The notes under the pieces were generated by a model. It did not search any database. It saw only the letters and a program-made list of their open reading frames with translations, and was not told where the DNA came from. The position numbers and the translations under genes are program-made. Below, piece after piece: positions 1 through 9,683 of a stretch of DNA of 64,000 nt. Each line of letters begins with the position of its first letter. The first letter of the stretch is position 1. The DNA is from Marinomonas sp. THO17 (GTDB taxonomy: Bacteria; Pseudomonadota; Gammaproteobacteria; Pseudomonadales; Marinomonadaceae): positions 2,002,501 to 2,066,500 of the forward strand of contig NZ_AP031575.1 in the NCBI RefSeq assembly GCF_040436405.1, in the 5' to 3' direction.

Positions 1-754
1 GCTTTTCTAGCAAAATATTTCCCGCACTATTGATCATTACTAGCATTTGCGTGGCTTTCTCTGGCTTTATTGCTTTTTTGGGTTTACGAACGGGGTATTG
101 GGTAGGGTCTTCAGAGCGCCGACCGAGGCAATCGTCTTGTACTGGGCACAACAAACATTGCGGCTTACTGCGAGTACATAGGGTGGCCCCCAAATCCATC
201 ATGGCCTGAGTATAGTCGCCGCAACGTTCACTCGGCATATAGGCTTGTGCCAATTCCCACATAGCTTGTTCAGTTTTCTTCTCTCCTGGCCAAGTAGGGA
301 CCGCATGAAAGCGCGCCAACACACGCTTTACATTGCCGTCTAAAATAGCCGTTTGCGTACCACGAGAAATGGACAAAATAGCCGCCGCCGTGGAACGCCC
401 AATGCCCGGCAGTTCACACACAGCTTCCAAACTTGCCGGAAATTCTCCATCAAATTCATCCACCAGCATTTTCGCAGCTTTGTGCATATTTCGCGCTCTG
501 GCGTAGTAGCCTAAGCCACTCCAGTGCGCCAGCACCTCGTCCTGTTGAGCAGCGGCTAACGCCTCTACCGTTGGAAATGACGTCATGAACTTGTGATAAT
601 ACGGAATCACAGTCGTCACTTGCGTCTGCTGAAGCATGATCTCGGAAATCCATACACGATAAGGGGTTTTATTTTGCTGCCAAGGCAGGTTCTTGCGTCC
701 ATGTTCATCAAACCAAGCAAGGACTCTGGGCGCAAATTGTTCAACTGGTTGCAT
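1..754 (-). CDS. mutY: A/G-specific adenine glycosylase MutY, 3' end cut by the window
   Basis: Base-excision repair enzyme that removes adenine mispaired with 8-oxoguanine or guanine. I translated it by hand from the ATG complementary to 752-754; about 251 residues are present before the window edge. The helix-hairpin-helix with LPGIGRSTAAAI is visible, followed by the GNVKRVLAR segment. The four cysteines of the 4Fe-4S cluster are present with spacing C-x6-C-x2-C-x5-C near residues 195-211. The C-terminal 8-oxoG-recognising domain lies mostly outside the window. It starts 38 bp after the asmA stop on the same strand, so the two are probably co-transcribed, as in pseudomonads. Identification is firm; only the missing end is unknown. 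Confidence 0.96.
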   Translation of the reverse strand, partial: MQPVEQFAPRVLAWFDEHGRKNLPWQQNKTPYRVWISEIMLQQTQVTTVIPYYHKFMTSFPTVEALAAAQQDEVLAHWSGLGYYARARNMHKAAKMLVDEFDGEFPASLEAVCELPGIGRSTAAAILSISRGTQTAILDGNVKRVLARFHAVPTWPGEKKTEQAMWELAQAYMPSERCGDYTQAMMDLGATLCTRSKPQCLLCPVQDDCLGRRSEDPTQYPVRKPKKAIKPEKATQMLVMINSAGNILLEK

Positions 755-792
755 TCTGTTCTCACAACATGGCTATTCCGAGGATTTTTCAC

Positions 793-3141
793 TCAGAATA
801 GATTTTTAAGTTTCTCTTTCACTTTCTTTTTGAGACGTTCTTCTTCCGCTTTGCGTTTGGCTTCCAATTCTGCCTTTAAGCGCGCTTCCTCCGCTTTACG
901 CTGCGCCGCTAATTCGGACTTCAATTCCGCTTTTTTTTGTTTCAATTGCGCCGCAAGTTTGGCTTTTTCCACCGCTAATTTTTTCGCCGCTTCTTGCTTA
1001 GCAAGCTTAGCAAATAACTGCCCGAAGCCTTTCAAATCAGGACGACACAAGCTCGCGGGAGCATCATTGAACTGACCCTTACAAACAATCGGAAAAGTCA
1101 GTTGAGATAAGGTTTCATTGACTCGACAGGCATCATCCAACTGACTGCCCGCAATACCAACATTGGCTTGATAATCAAGCATTCGGTTCGGTAAGGAAAT
1201 AACACCATCACCCGTTACTTGCAGACCCGCTGAGCGAATCGCCAAACCTGGAGTAGAAACCTTTCCTTGTTGTACGTTGGCCGGGAAACGTAACGTTTCA
1301 AACGGCGTATCCTCACCAAACTGGGTACCATTGATTTTTTCTTTGCGCGTAGCGGCGATGCCTTCACACACGGTTTTGGTCAAGTTGGTGCCCACTAAAG
1401 CGCCCTGTTTGATTTCAACCAAGAGATCCCCTTGCAGGGATGACATCAAGGCATCCAGACTCTTGCCTTGACTCATTAGCTCACCATTTAAGTATGTGGC
1501 TCCAGCCAGCTTATCCATGTCCATAAAGTCCTTCAACAAAGGCTGAATTTGCACGCCATCTATGGCTGGTTGAATATCCATACTCGGTACGGCACCACGT
1601 GCATCAAGCGTTAACAGGGCCGATACCTTGCCTTGGTAAAGGCTCGCTTGCAAAGGAGCAACCTTTACTAAACCACGATGTTGTGTACTGTCCAATACCA
1701 ACTTATCTATGCTCAGATTGCTAACTTTAATGTTATCAAACACCAAACCAAGATGACCGTTTAGACTTCGAATCAGTTCCACTGGAATGAGTTCCGCTGG
1801 TGTGAATTGCTGCGCGGCTGAGGTAACATGGTTACTTGACGATTCACTATTGGCTTTTTGTTCTGTACTGGCGATATTTTGCTCAAGCTTGACGGCTTCC
1901 TCTTCACTTGGTGGTGGCAAATATCGATCCAAGTCCAAATTGGCACCGGCAAGTTTAATGTCCCAGCGTAAAGGCGACAAAGATAACACCGCATTGGCTT
2001 CCATGTTAGTGTCATCCAGCTGTATTGAGATAGGCTGAGCCGTGATATTATCCAAACTGCCTTCCAATGCGAGATCGGCTTTCACACTAGTAAAAGCGGT
2101 TTCATCGGCCATCTCAGGTACCGCCAGATCCAATTTTTTCAATAGCAAACGTGGATTAAATCTATGTAAGGCTAGGCTGGCAGTGAACTGCGGTGCGCTC
2201 ATCACTTGGTAAGCATCAATTTTTGCATCCATATCCAGCCCCAACGCACTGAGAGCCAAACCCTCCACTAACACATTTTCTTGAGGTAAATCCAAGCTCA
2301 CTTTAGCTGCACTGAGTTTCGCTTCGAGTGGACTGGACAGCAGGTTTTCTGAGGCCACTGTGGCGTTAACTTGTATACCTTCAAACTGCATGGACTCTCG
2401 CTCAGGAAAAACCGTCAGCAAACTTTTGACATCCGCTTCCAGTTGCAGAGTTTGCGCGCCACTTAAATCACTTTGCGTAACCTTGACTTGCAGCTGCATA
2501 GGCCAAGCCTTGTGCCATTGCACATCTTGCAACTGCACGTCCAACTGAGCCTGTATCCATTGTTGGCTTTGCTCATCACGGTAACTGACCTGCGCGTTTT
2601 CGATACGTAATTCATCGAGTTGAATGTCTGGAATGGTAAATTGAGTATCAGAAGTCGAAGTGTTCTGTACACTTGTTATCTCGGTCGTATTGTTTGCTTT
2701 GGCGCCTTTTTCTGTCACTTGAGCTGAAGTCATTTGAGACACTTGTGTCTCTGGTAAATTAAATTGCCAATTGCCTTGCCCTTGGGTATTTTTCACCAAG
2801 TTAGCTTTTAGGTTCATCAGATTCACTTTATCAACCTGAATGCGACGCTCGAACAATGGCAAAATAGCTAGCCCAAATTCTGCTCGTCCAAACTCCACCA
2901 CCTCAGCTTGTCCCCCTAAAGCCACACCTATGTCTTCCAATTGCAGCCCTAACCAAGGAAAAAATGACCATCGGATGTCACCGTCTAAGCGTAGATGAAT
3001 ATTGGCTTTTTCCAGTGCTAGGCTTTTTAGTTCGTCCTTAAAATCGTTAGGGTTCACAAACAAACCAAGATACGCCAATGCCGCTCCCAACAAACCAAAG
3101 AGAATGAGCAATAAATAAAACACTCGTTTTAACCAAACCAT
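793..3141 (-). CDS. asmA: AsmA family protein
   Basis: 782-residue AsmA-family protein, linked in enterics to outer-membrane assembly and lipid homeostasis at the envelope. One N-terminal membrane anchor (about residues 7-29) precedes a large beta-rich periplasmic part. An AsmA_2-like region is visible around residues 500-690. The last 60 residues are a highly charged Lys/Glu/Ala-rich coiled-coil tail (KAEEARLKAELEAKRKAEEE), which explains long antisense open frames there. It lies immediately upstream of mutY on the same strand. The family is clear; the exact substrate is not known. Confidence 0.9.
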   Translation of the reverse strand: MVWLKRVFYLLLILFGLLGAALAYLGLFVNPNDFKDELKSLALEKANIHLRLDGDIRWSFFPWLGLQLEDIGVALGGQAEVVEFGRAEFGLAILPLFERRIQVDKVNLMNLKANLVKNTQGQGNWQFNLPETQVSQMTSAQVTEKGAKANNTTEITSVQNTSTSDTQFTIPDIQLDELRIENAQVSYRDEQSQQWIQAQLDVQLQDVQWHKAWPMQLQVKVTQSDLSGAQTLQLEADVKSLLTVFPERESMQFEGIQVNATVASENLLSSPLEAKLSAAKVSLDLPQENVLVEGLALSALGLDMDAKIDAYQVMSAPQFTASLALHRFNPRLLLKKLDLAVPEMADETAFTSVKADLALEGSLDNITAQPISIQLDDTNMEANAVLSLSPLRWDIKLAGANLDLDRYLPPPSEEEAVKLEQNIASTEQKANSESSSNHVTSAAQQFTPAELIPVELIRSLNGHLGLVFDNIKVSNLSIDKLVLDSTQHRGLVKVAPLQASLYQGKVSALLTLDARGAVPSMDIQPAIDGVQIQPLLKDFMDMDKLAGATYLNGELMSQGKSLDALMSSLQGDLLVEIKQGALVGTNLTKTVCEGIAATRKEKINGTQFGEDTPFETLRFPANVQQGKVSTPGLAIRSAGLQVTGDGVISLPNRMLDYQANVGIAGSQLDDACRVNETLSQLTFPIVCKGQFNDAPASLCRPDLKGFGQLFAKLAKQEAAKKLAVEKAKLAAQLKQKKAELKSELAAQRKAEEARLKAELEAKRKAEEERLKKKVKEKLKNLF

Positions 3142-3381
3142 ATATAAGCTTCCCTATTCAACGCCAAACCACGCGCCATTGATAACAAAAAAACACCCGC
3201 AATGAACAAGATGGGAGATGTCATGATACCACTGCTAACCAGTCTTAATCGATGCAATAGGCAGAACTCATTAAAAAACCTCTCCTCAAGGCATAGCCGC
3301 TAACGAGCCCTCGTTCTATAATAGGCGCACTATGTTAATAAAGTGGCGGTCAGTCGCCACCTGCTGTGGAGAATCCAATCA

Positions 3382-3975
3382 ATGTCCGATCGCGTTGCCA
3401 GTGTCGAGCGTAATACGCTTGAAACTCAGATCAAGGTGTCGATCAATCTAGACGGTACCGGTAAATTTAACTGCGTCACAGGCGTACCTTTCCTTGACCA
3501 TATGCTTGAGCAAGTAGCTCGTCATGGCTTAATTGATCTAGACATTCATGCGGTTGGCGATCTTCACATTGACGCTCACCATACAGTAGAAGACTTAGGC
3601 ATTACCCTTGGACAAGCTTTTGAGATTGCTGTAGGCGATAAAAAAGGCATCAAGCGATATGGCCATGCTTATGTGCCGTTAGATGAAGCGCTGTCCCGTG
3701 TGGTGATTGACTTCTCTGGTCGTCCAGGCTTGGAGATGCACGTGCCTTTTACTCGAGCCTCCGTTGGCAACTTTGATGTGGACTTGTTCTCTGAATTTTT
3801 CCACGGCTTTGTTAACCATGCCAAAGTGACGCTGCATTTAGACAACTTACGTGGTAAAAACACCCACCACCAAGCCGAGACAGTATTCAAAGCTTTCGGC
3901 CGTGCTTTGCGCATGGCGTTGGAAGTAGACGAACGCATGTCTGGTCAAATGCCTTCCACTAAAGGTTGTTTGTAA
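3382..3975 (+). CDS. hisB: imidazoleglycerol-phosphate dehydratase HisB
   Basis: Catalyses the sixth step of histidine biosynthesis, dehydrating imidazole glycerol phosphate to imidazole acetol phosphate in the cytoplasm. The metal-binding repeats [33 protein letters not shown] and [14 protein letters not shown] are all visible. The start is the ATG at 3382, with GGAG at 3368-3371. This gives 197 residues, the usual length of a monofunctional HisB. A longer reading from GTG at 3343 adds 13 residues that do not look like the family. It is first in hisB-hisH-hisF, divergent from asmA across about 240 bp. Confidence 0.97.
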   Translation: MSDRVASVERNTLETQIKVSINLDGTGKFNCVTGVPFLDHMLEQVARHGLIDLDIHAVGDLHIDAHHTVEDLGITLGQAFEIAVGDKKGIKRYGHAYVPLDEALSRVVIDFSGRPGLEMHVPFTRASVGNFDVDLFSEFFHGFVNHAKVTLHLDNLRGKNTHHQAETVFKAFGRALRMALEVDERMSGQMPSTKGCL

Positions 3976-3999
3976 GCCAAGTTGTTTTAGGACGAAAAA

Positions 4000-4662
4000 A
4001 TGAGCCAAGTAAAGACATCAACCGTTGCTGTCATCGACTACGGCATGGGCAACCTGCACTCGGTTGCCAAAGCGCTAGAACACGTTGCCGACGAACACAC
4101 CCAAGTGATTGTCACCAGCGATCCAAAAGTTATTGATGCGGCCGATCGGGTTTTGTTGCCCGGTGTTGGGGCGATTCGTGATTGTATCGGTGAAATGCAT
4201 AACACAGGTTTGGTCCCCAGTATTCAAAAAGCCATGCAAGAAAAGCCATTTTTGGCAATTTGTGTGGGCATTCAGTCACTGATGTCACACAGTGAAGAAA
4301 ACGGCGGTGTGGATTGTTTAAATCACTTTGAAGGCAACGCCTTGTTTTTTGGTGATGACCACAAGGATCACAATGGCAGCAAACTAAAAGTGCCACACAT
4401 GGGATGGAATCAGGTCAAACAAACAATTAATCATCCTCTTTGGCACGGCATTCCAGACAATGCTCGCTTCTACTTTGTACACAGCTATTATGTCGTACCC
4501 AGTCACCAAAATGAAGTGGCCGGAACCTGCGACTATGGTTTGGAATTCTGTGTAGCACTGGCGCGTGATAATGTGTTCGCGGTGCAATTCCACCCCGAAA
4601 AAAGCCACCAAGACGGCTTGCAACTCTACAAAAACTTCATCCATTGGGATGGCAAAGCGTAA
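4000..4662 (+). CDS. hisH: imidazole glycerol phosphate synthase glutaminase subunit HisH
   Basis: Class I glutamine amidotransferase subunit that feeds ammonia to HisF to make imidazole glycerol phosphate and AICAR. The nucleophile cysteine lies in [12 protein letters not shown]. The catalytic His-Glu pair is in [12 protein letters not shown] near the C-terminus. An oxyanion-type PGVGAIRD segment is near residue 52. Its length of 220 residues is slightly above the usual 200-215. It follows hisB by 24 bp and precedes hisF by 33 bp. In pseudomonads hisA sits between hisH and hisF; here it does not. Confidence 0.96.
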   Translation: MSQVKTSTVAVIDYGMGNLHSVAKALEHVADEHTQVIVTSDPKVIDAADRVLLPGVGAIRDCIGEMHNTGLVPSIQKAMQEKPFLAICVGIQSLMSHSEENGGVDCLNHFEGNALFFGDDHKDHNGSKLKVPHMGWNQVKQTINHPLWHGIPDNARFYFVHSYYVVPSHQNEVAGTCDYGLEFCVALARDNVFAVQFHPEKSHQDGLQLYKNFIHWDGKA

Positions 4663-4695
4663 CGCACACAGAGCATTGCACTATTAGGAACCAAT

Positions 4696-5469
4696 ATGGG
4701 CTTAGCAAAACGAATTATTCCTTGTCTGGATGTTGATAATGGTCGCGTTGTAAAAGGCGTGCAATTTGTTGATATCCGTGACGCCGGTGATCCAGTTGAG
4801 GTTGCCAAACGCTACGACGAACAAGGTGCCGATGAAATCACCTTCCTTGATATCACCGCCAGCTCGGATGATCGCGCAACGACCGTTCATATGGTGGAAG
4901 CCATTGCGGCTCAGGTTTTCATTCCCTTAACAGTGGGTGGCGGCATTCGTACCTGTGACGACATTCGTCGCATGTTGAATGCCGGTGCCGATAAAGTGGG
5001 CATCAATACCGCCGCCGTATTCAACCCAGAGTTTGTTCGAGAAGCCGCGCAACGCTTTGGATCACAATGCATTGTGGTGGCCATTGACGCCAAAAAAGTC
5101 AGTGCCGAAGGCGAACCAGACAAATGGGAAATCTTTACCCACGGTGGCCGCAAGCCAACGGGGTTAGATGCTGTTGAATGGGCGATAAAAATGGTCGACT
5201 ATGGTGCTGGTGAAATTCTCCTCACCAGCATGGACCGAGATGGCACCAAGAATGGCTTTGATTTGGGCGTAACACGCGCCATCAGCGAAGCGGTTCATGT
5301 ACCAGTCATTGCCTCCGGTGGTGTTGGGAATCTGGATCATTTAGTTGACGGTGTTACCGAAGGCAAAGCCGATGCCGTCTTAGCCGCCAGTATTTTCCAC
5401 TTTGGCGAGTACAGCATCCAGCAAGCGAAACAGCGTATGGCTGACGCAGGCATTGAAATGCGCCTATGA
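4696..5469 (+). CDS. hisF: imidazole glycerol phosphate synthase cyclase subunit HisF
   Basis: TIM-barrel cyclase that partners HisH. It is HisF rather than HisA by its start ([18 protein letters not shown]), by the catalytic aspartate in that segment, and by [14 protein letters not shown], which carries the second catalytic aspartate. The phosphate-binding loops TVGGGIR and ASGGVGN are present. It has 257 residues, typical for the family. It ends the operon and is followed closely by a strong intrinsic terminator. Confidence 0.97.
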   Translation: MGLAKRIIPCLDVDNGRVVKGVQFVDIRDAGDPVEVAKRYDEQGADEITFLDITASSDDRATTVHMVEAIAAQVFIPLTVGGGIRTCDDIRRMLNAGADKVGINTAAVFNPEFVREAAQRFGSQCIVVAIDAKKVSAEGEPDKWEIFTHGGRKPTGLDAVEWAIKMVDYGAGEILLTSMDRDGTKNGFDLGVTRAISEAVHVPVIASGGVGNLDHLVDGVTEGKADAVLAASIFHFGEYSIQQAKQRMADAGIEMRL

Positions 5470-5487
5470 ATCTGCTGAAAAATAAAC

Positions 5488-5521
5488 AAAAAAAGCCTAC
5501 TCGTTTAAGTAGGCTTTTTTT
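5488..5521 (+). terminator. intrinsic terminator after hisF
   Basis: Perfect 8-bp stem AGCCTACT (5494-5501) and AGTAGGCT (5508-5515) around a 6-nt loop. It has A's upstream and a T-run to 5521, starting about 19 bp after the hisF stop. Confidence 0.9.
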
Positions 5522-5736
5522 ATCACTGTTTGCCAGAGGGCAAATATGTCGAGTTAAAAAACTCACTCTTTAAATCTAGACGATGACTAACCGCTTCGCC
5601 ACCTAGTATCGATTGAATTTTATTATCAACTTCCAACTTCTTACACTCAGATTCAATTTCTTACAATAGACTTCTTGTTCACATATTAAACAATCTCATA
5701 TAGTGAAGGTAATCCACTTGTGGAAAGGAGATTAAA

Positions 5737-5949
5737 ATGAACAAAAATCTGCATGCTATTGATCGTTCATTACGCGGCTTTATTGGCGTAACAGTGACCA
5801 GTTTCGCTGCATTTAATGGCGACTACCTACAAGAGCCAGTAGTGGAAATATTACTTGGCGTATTTGGCGCGCTCAACTTGATATCACTCGCAACTGGTTG
5901 GTGTCCTATTTATCACCTGGCAAACATCAGTACTCGTAAACCAGAATAA
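5737..5949 (+). CDS. DUF2892 (YgaP-like transmembrane) small membrane protein
   Basis: 70-residue inner-membrane protein. A short N-terminal ...DRSLRGFIG motif leads into two hydrophobic segments (about residues 16-28 and 36-53). It ends with the family hallmark WCPIYHL. This matches the DUF2892 family, whose domain also forms the tail of the rhodanese YgaP; its function is unknown. A good ribosome site (GGAG at 5725-5730) precedes the ATG. It ends 10 bp before the next gene, so the two may be co-transcribed. Confidence 0.8.
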   Translation: MNKNLHAIDRSLRGFIGVTVTSFAAFNGDYLQEPVVEILLGVFGALNLISLATGWCPIYHLANISTRKPE

Positions 5950-5959
5950 CACTTCACGC

Positions 5960-7933
5960 ATGTCAGATTTTAAAGAACTAGATCAAGGCAAATCCCTGAG
6001 GCTCAAGCTGATTTTAGGCTGTCTGGCTATGGCATTTTTTGTTTCCGTCATTTACATTACGGTGTCTTATCGTCTCGCCGTCGATTTAGGTCTTAAAACC
6101 GAGCTGAATGCATTGCATCAGCAAACCATGATACTGATGTCAGAAATTGAACAAGATTCTCAGCTCTCTTCCCAGCAATTGGAGCGCTTTGTTAACATTG
6201 TGTATCTGCATCATCATGTATCCGTACCAACCCTGTATGTTCACGTAGAAGGCAAAAAGTTAACTTGGACTAAGCGCCATGGTATCTCTGAGTCAGATGC
6301 TCAACACTTGTTCAACGCCATCCAACAACAACTCAATAGCAAAGACGCCTTTGACCATTCTATGCCAAACGGAGTAGAGACCTTTTCAGGAAGTAAATTC
6401 TTATGGCAGTTTGGTCACACAGGCCAATATAAAACCCTTGTCATTATTCAATCTCAAAGCCTTGATGACACTTTGTCTTATATTATAAAAAGGTTATTCA
6501 TCACCTCCCTGTTTGTATTTTGGTTGGCCATTTGGCTCGCATTGAGCATTTCATCATGGATAAATCGCAAGATCAGCAAAAAAAATGACGCTTTACGAAA
6601 ATTAGCCACTTATGACTCTTTAACCAATTTGCCTAATCGTTTGTATCTCAATCAGGTGATGAGTCGGTTTATGCGTCATCAGACCAATTCAGCAAGGTCA
6701 ACCAAAAACCAAGAAAAGCAAATAAAGGAAGGTTGTTTATTTGTTATTGACCTAGACAATTTTAAAGAAGTTAACGACACCTTTGGGCACGCAGCGGGTG
6801 ACGAATTGCTCCAATCTGTTGCCAAAAAACTTTCTGCCAGTCTAACGGAACAACAGATTCTGTTTCGGATAAGTGGCGATGAGTTCATTGTCTGGTCGCC
6901 AAATACGCCCATAGAAACTGCCAAAAACATAGCGAAAATGCTGATCGTGGCATGCAATGAGCCCGTCATGATCAATCATCTGTACATCAATACTGGAGCC
7001 AGCATTGGTTTTGCTCATTACCCTTCACATGCTAAGGACTTTGAGACTCTATTATTGTGCGCAGATTCCGCCATGTACGATGCTAAACAAGGCCGCAAAG
7101 GCTGGAGTATTTTCAGCAAGCATACCAATTCACAAGGTGCAAAACGCTTAGAACTGCGAGCCGATTTGGAAGACGCGTTCAGTGCACAGCGTATCAAATT
7201 GGATTATCAGCCCAAGGTATCATTAAATGACTATAAAATTACGGGGGTTGAGGGTTTAGCACGCTGGCACCATCCTCTTCATGGTGTACTGTATCCTTAT
7301 CACTTTATTGAACTAATCGAGCAAAGCGGACGCATTCAAGAATTTGGTCGCTATATCATTAAACAAGCAATAGAACAGCTAGCCATCTGGCAAAAACAAG
7401 GTATCGAGTTACCCATTGCCATCAATATTTCGCCTTTTAGTTTATTGGATCCTAAGCTACTGGATTTTACCTTATCGCTCTTAAAACAACATGCTATCCC
7501 TTCACACATGCTAGAAATCGAACTGGTCGAATCCTCTATTAGCATAAATCTAGAATACATTTTTAAGCGTTTGGATGAGTTCAAACAAGCGGGCATCAAA
7601 CTTGCGATTGATGACTTTGGAACTGGGATGAGTTCTCTTTCTTACATCAGTCACTTAAATGTGAATTTTATCAAGATAGATAAATCATTTATGCAAGGTG
7701 TCGAGCAAGATACGAAGAAAAGGGCGGTGATTTCCGCTGCCATTCAATTGGCAAGAAACTTCAATAGTTCTGTCATCGCTGAAGGCATTGAAACACAACA
7801 ACAGGTTGATATTGTTAAAAAAATGGGATGTGAATATGGGCAAGGTTATTACTTTGCTAAACCCATGTCGGCACAAAGAATTGCTCTGTTGATAAAGGCA
7901 GATCAAGCACTCCCCTTATCAACAGAGCCCTAG
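5960..7933 (+). CDS. membrane GGDEF-EAL cyclic-di-GMP protein
   Basis: 657 residues: a transmembrane helix near 13-36, an extracytoplasmic sensor of about 140 residues, a second helix near 178-200, a GGDEF domain (about 215-375) and an EAL domain (about 400-640). The cyclase signature reads S-G-D-E-F at residues 305-309, a variant often still active. The phosphodiesterase motif is EGL at 431-433 instead of EAL, with DDFGTGMSSLSY and EGIET still present. Both activities are therefore possible, and which one dominates cannot be told from sequence. The sensor domain is not one I recognise. Confidence 0.9.
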   Translation: MSDFKELDQGKSLRLKLILGCLAMAFFVSVIYITVSYRLAVDLGLKTELNALHQQTMILMSEIEQDSQLSSQQLERFVNIVYLHHHVSVPTLYVHVEGKKLTWTKRHGISESDAQHLFNAIQQQLNSKDAFDHSMPNGVETFSGSKFLWQFGHTGQYKTLVIIQSQSLDDTLSYIIKRLFITSLFVFWLAIWLALSISSWINRKISKKNDALRKLATYDSLTNLPNRLYLNQVMSRFMRHQTNSARSTKNQEKQIKEGCLFVIDLDNFKEVNDTFGHAAGDELLQSVAKKLSASLTEQQILFRISGDEFIVWSPNTPIETAKNIAKMLIVACNEPVMINHLYINTGASIGFAHYPSHAKDFETLLLCADSAMYDAKQGRKGWSIFSKHTNSQGAKRLELRADLEDAFSAQRIKLDYQPKVSLNDYKITGVEGLARWHHPLHGVLYPYHFIELIEQSGRIQEFGRYIIKQAIEQLAIWQKQGIELPIAINISPFSLLDPKLLDFTLSLLKQHAIPSHMLEIELVESSISINLEYIFKRLDEFKQAGIKLAIDDFGTGMSSLSYISHLNVNFIKIDKSFMQGVEQDTKKRAVISAAIQLARNFNSSVIAEGIETQQQVDIVKKMGCEYGQGYYFAKPMSAQRIALLIKADQALPLSTEP

Positions 7934-7952
7934 AGTCCAATCCCCTTAATGG

Positions 7953-8798
7953 CTAACCCAAGTCGAGGCCATCGAAGTCACTAGAATCATGACGTTCGTG
8001 TAACTGCGCTCCATTTACCAGACTACCTCGTTTCACTGCCGGACGCTGTCCAATGGCTTTTGCCCAACGCAACAGATGCGTATAACTGGTAACCTCTAAA
8101 AACTCAGCAGCATTGTACAAATTACCTAATACTAAATTGCCATACCAAGGCCAAATAGCGATATCAGCAATCGAGTATTCATCACCAGCAAAGTAGGTAT
8201 GTTCAGCCAAATGCTTGTCTAATACATCCAACTGACGCTTGGCCTCCATCGTGAAACGATCAATTGGATATTGCATTTTTGTCGGAGCGTAGGCATAAAA
8301 ATGTCCAAAGCCACCACCTAAATAAGGCGCTGACCCCATTTGCCAGAACAACCAATTACGGCACTCGGTATTCGCTTTATGATCTTTTGGAACCAGCGCA
8401 TCAAATTTTTCCGCCAGATATTGAAGAATTGAACCCGATTCGAAGACGCGAGTAGGTGGCGTGGTACTGTGATCCATCAAAGCAGGAATCTTTGAATTCG
8501 GGTTGATATCAACAAAACCTGAAGAAAACTGATCGCCCTCACCAATGTTAATAAGATAAGCATCGTATTCCGCTTCTTGAATACCCATTGCCAACAGTTC
8601 TTCCAACATAATGGTAACTTTTTGACCATTAGGCGTTGCCAATGAATGTACCTGAAGTGGGTGCTTACCTATTTCCAAAACCTTATCATGTGTTGCCCCT
8701 GAAATTGGACGATTGATATTAGCAAACTGGCCGCCACTCTTACTTTGCCATTGCCAAACTTTCGGTGGTACGTATTCCTGCTTATTGTCATCACTCAT
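7953..8798 (-). CDS. yghU: YghU-type glutathione S-transferase / disulfide-bond oxidoreductase
   Basis: 281-residue cytosolic protein closely resembling E. coli YghU (288 residues), a nu-class glutathione transferase with GSH-dependent peroxidase and disulfide-bond reductase activity. The extended N-terminus (YVPPKVW), typical of YghU and YfcG, leads into a thioredoxin-like domain. NPNSKIPALMDH carries the cis-proline, and ESGSILQYLAEKF binds the glutathione gamma-glutamyl group. An all-helical C-terminal domain (DEYSIADIAIWPW) follows. It converges with the GGDEF-EAL gene, with only 19 bp between their stops. Confidence 0.92.
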   Translation of the reverse strand: MSDDNKQEYVPPKVWQWQSKSGGQFANINRPISGATHDKVLEIGKHPLQVHSLATPNGQKVTIMLEELLAMGIQEAEYDAYLINIGEGDQFSSGFVDINPNSKIPALMDHSTTPPTRVFESGSILQYLAEKFDALVPKDHKANTECRNWLFWQMGSAPYLGGGFGHFYAYAPTKMQYPIDRFTMEAKRQLDVLDKHLAEHTYFAGDEYSIADIAIWPWYGNLVLGNLYNAAEFLEVTSYTHLLRWAKAIGQRPAVKRGSLVNGAQLHERHDSSDFDGLDLG

Positions 8799-8961
8799 AT
8801 TACTTTCCTATTAATACTTTGTAAGAAATGTTAGACCTAGGTCGTCTATTCTCTATGGTTATTAAAAATACTTAATTCATTATGGGCTTGAATCATGTCT
8901 AAACAAGCACTTATCACAAATTTAATGGGTAAAAAATAAGAAAACCACATGAGGTATAAAA

Positions 8962-9597
8962 ATGAAGCATCTAAGTTCTATCACTCTATTTCATAAATTA
9001 GCGTTAACTGCAGGGATAAGTTTGTCTGTGACAATGACGCCATCAGTACAAGCAGAGCAACAGAGCATGATAGTGGCAGGTGGTTGTTTTTGGTGTGTGG
9101 AATCTGACTTTGAAATGGTGCCTGGCGTCATCGATGTTATCTCGGGCTACACAGGTGGACACACCCTAAACCCAAGCTACAAACAAGTCTCTGTAGGCAA
9201 AACAGGTCATTTCGAGGCCGTCACCATTTTATTCGATGATCAGCAAGTTTCATTAAACGCACTGGCTGAGTATTTTTGGAAAACCATAGACCCGACAGAC
9301 CCAGATGGTCAATTTTGTGACAAAGGTACTCCTTATCGAACCGCCATGTTTTATCAAAACGCGGAACAAAAAGCGGTATTTGAAGCATCACTGGCTAAAG
9401 TAAAGTCAACCAAACCTTTTTCCGCTGACATAGTCACACCTATTTTGCCTGCCAATGAATTCTATCCAGCGGAGGAATATCATCAAAGCTATTACACTAA
9501 AAATCCAATTCGCTATGCTTTTTATCGATCAAGCTGCGGACGCGACCGACGTATTGAAAATTTATGGGGAGAAGTGGCCAGCAAGACATATCATTAA
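8962..9597 (+). CDS. msrA: exported peptide methionine sulfoxide reductase MsrA
   Basis: Reduces S-epimers of methionine sulfoxide. The active-site GGCFWC is present with nucleophile Cys42, and a late cysteine (SSCGRD) could be the resolving residue. A clear signal peptide precedes the domain: positive MKHLSSITLFHK, a hydrophobic stretch and a likely cut after ...VQA at about residue 31. The enzyme is therefore predicted to act in the periplasm. The ATG is preceded by GAGGT at 8951-8955. It precedes the nitroreductase gene by 86 bp. Confidence 0.92.
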   Translation: MKHLSSITLFHKLALTAGISLSVTMTPSVQAEQQSMIVAGGCFWCVESDFEMVPGVIDVISGYTGGHTLNPSYKQVSVGKTGHFEAVTILFDDQQVSLNALAEYFWKTIDPTDPDGQFCDKGTPYRTAMFYQNAEQKAVFEASLAKVKSTKPFSADIVTPILPANEFYPAEEYHQSYYTKNPIRYAFYRSSCGRDRRIENLWGEVASKTYH

Positions 9598-9683
9598 TAT
9601 GAAAAAACTGAGTCTTCATTAATTTGCCAAAAGGGTTCAGACTTGGGGAACGAGATGAACAAGTTCACTGGAGGTAATGACAT

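Noticed and set aside
593-1075. 160-residue open frame antisense to the asmA 3' end
   Set aside because: It mirrors the Lys/Glu-rich coiled-coil tail of AsmA, has Phe/Ser-rich low-complexity composition and no ribosome site.
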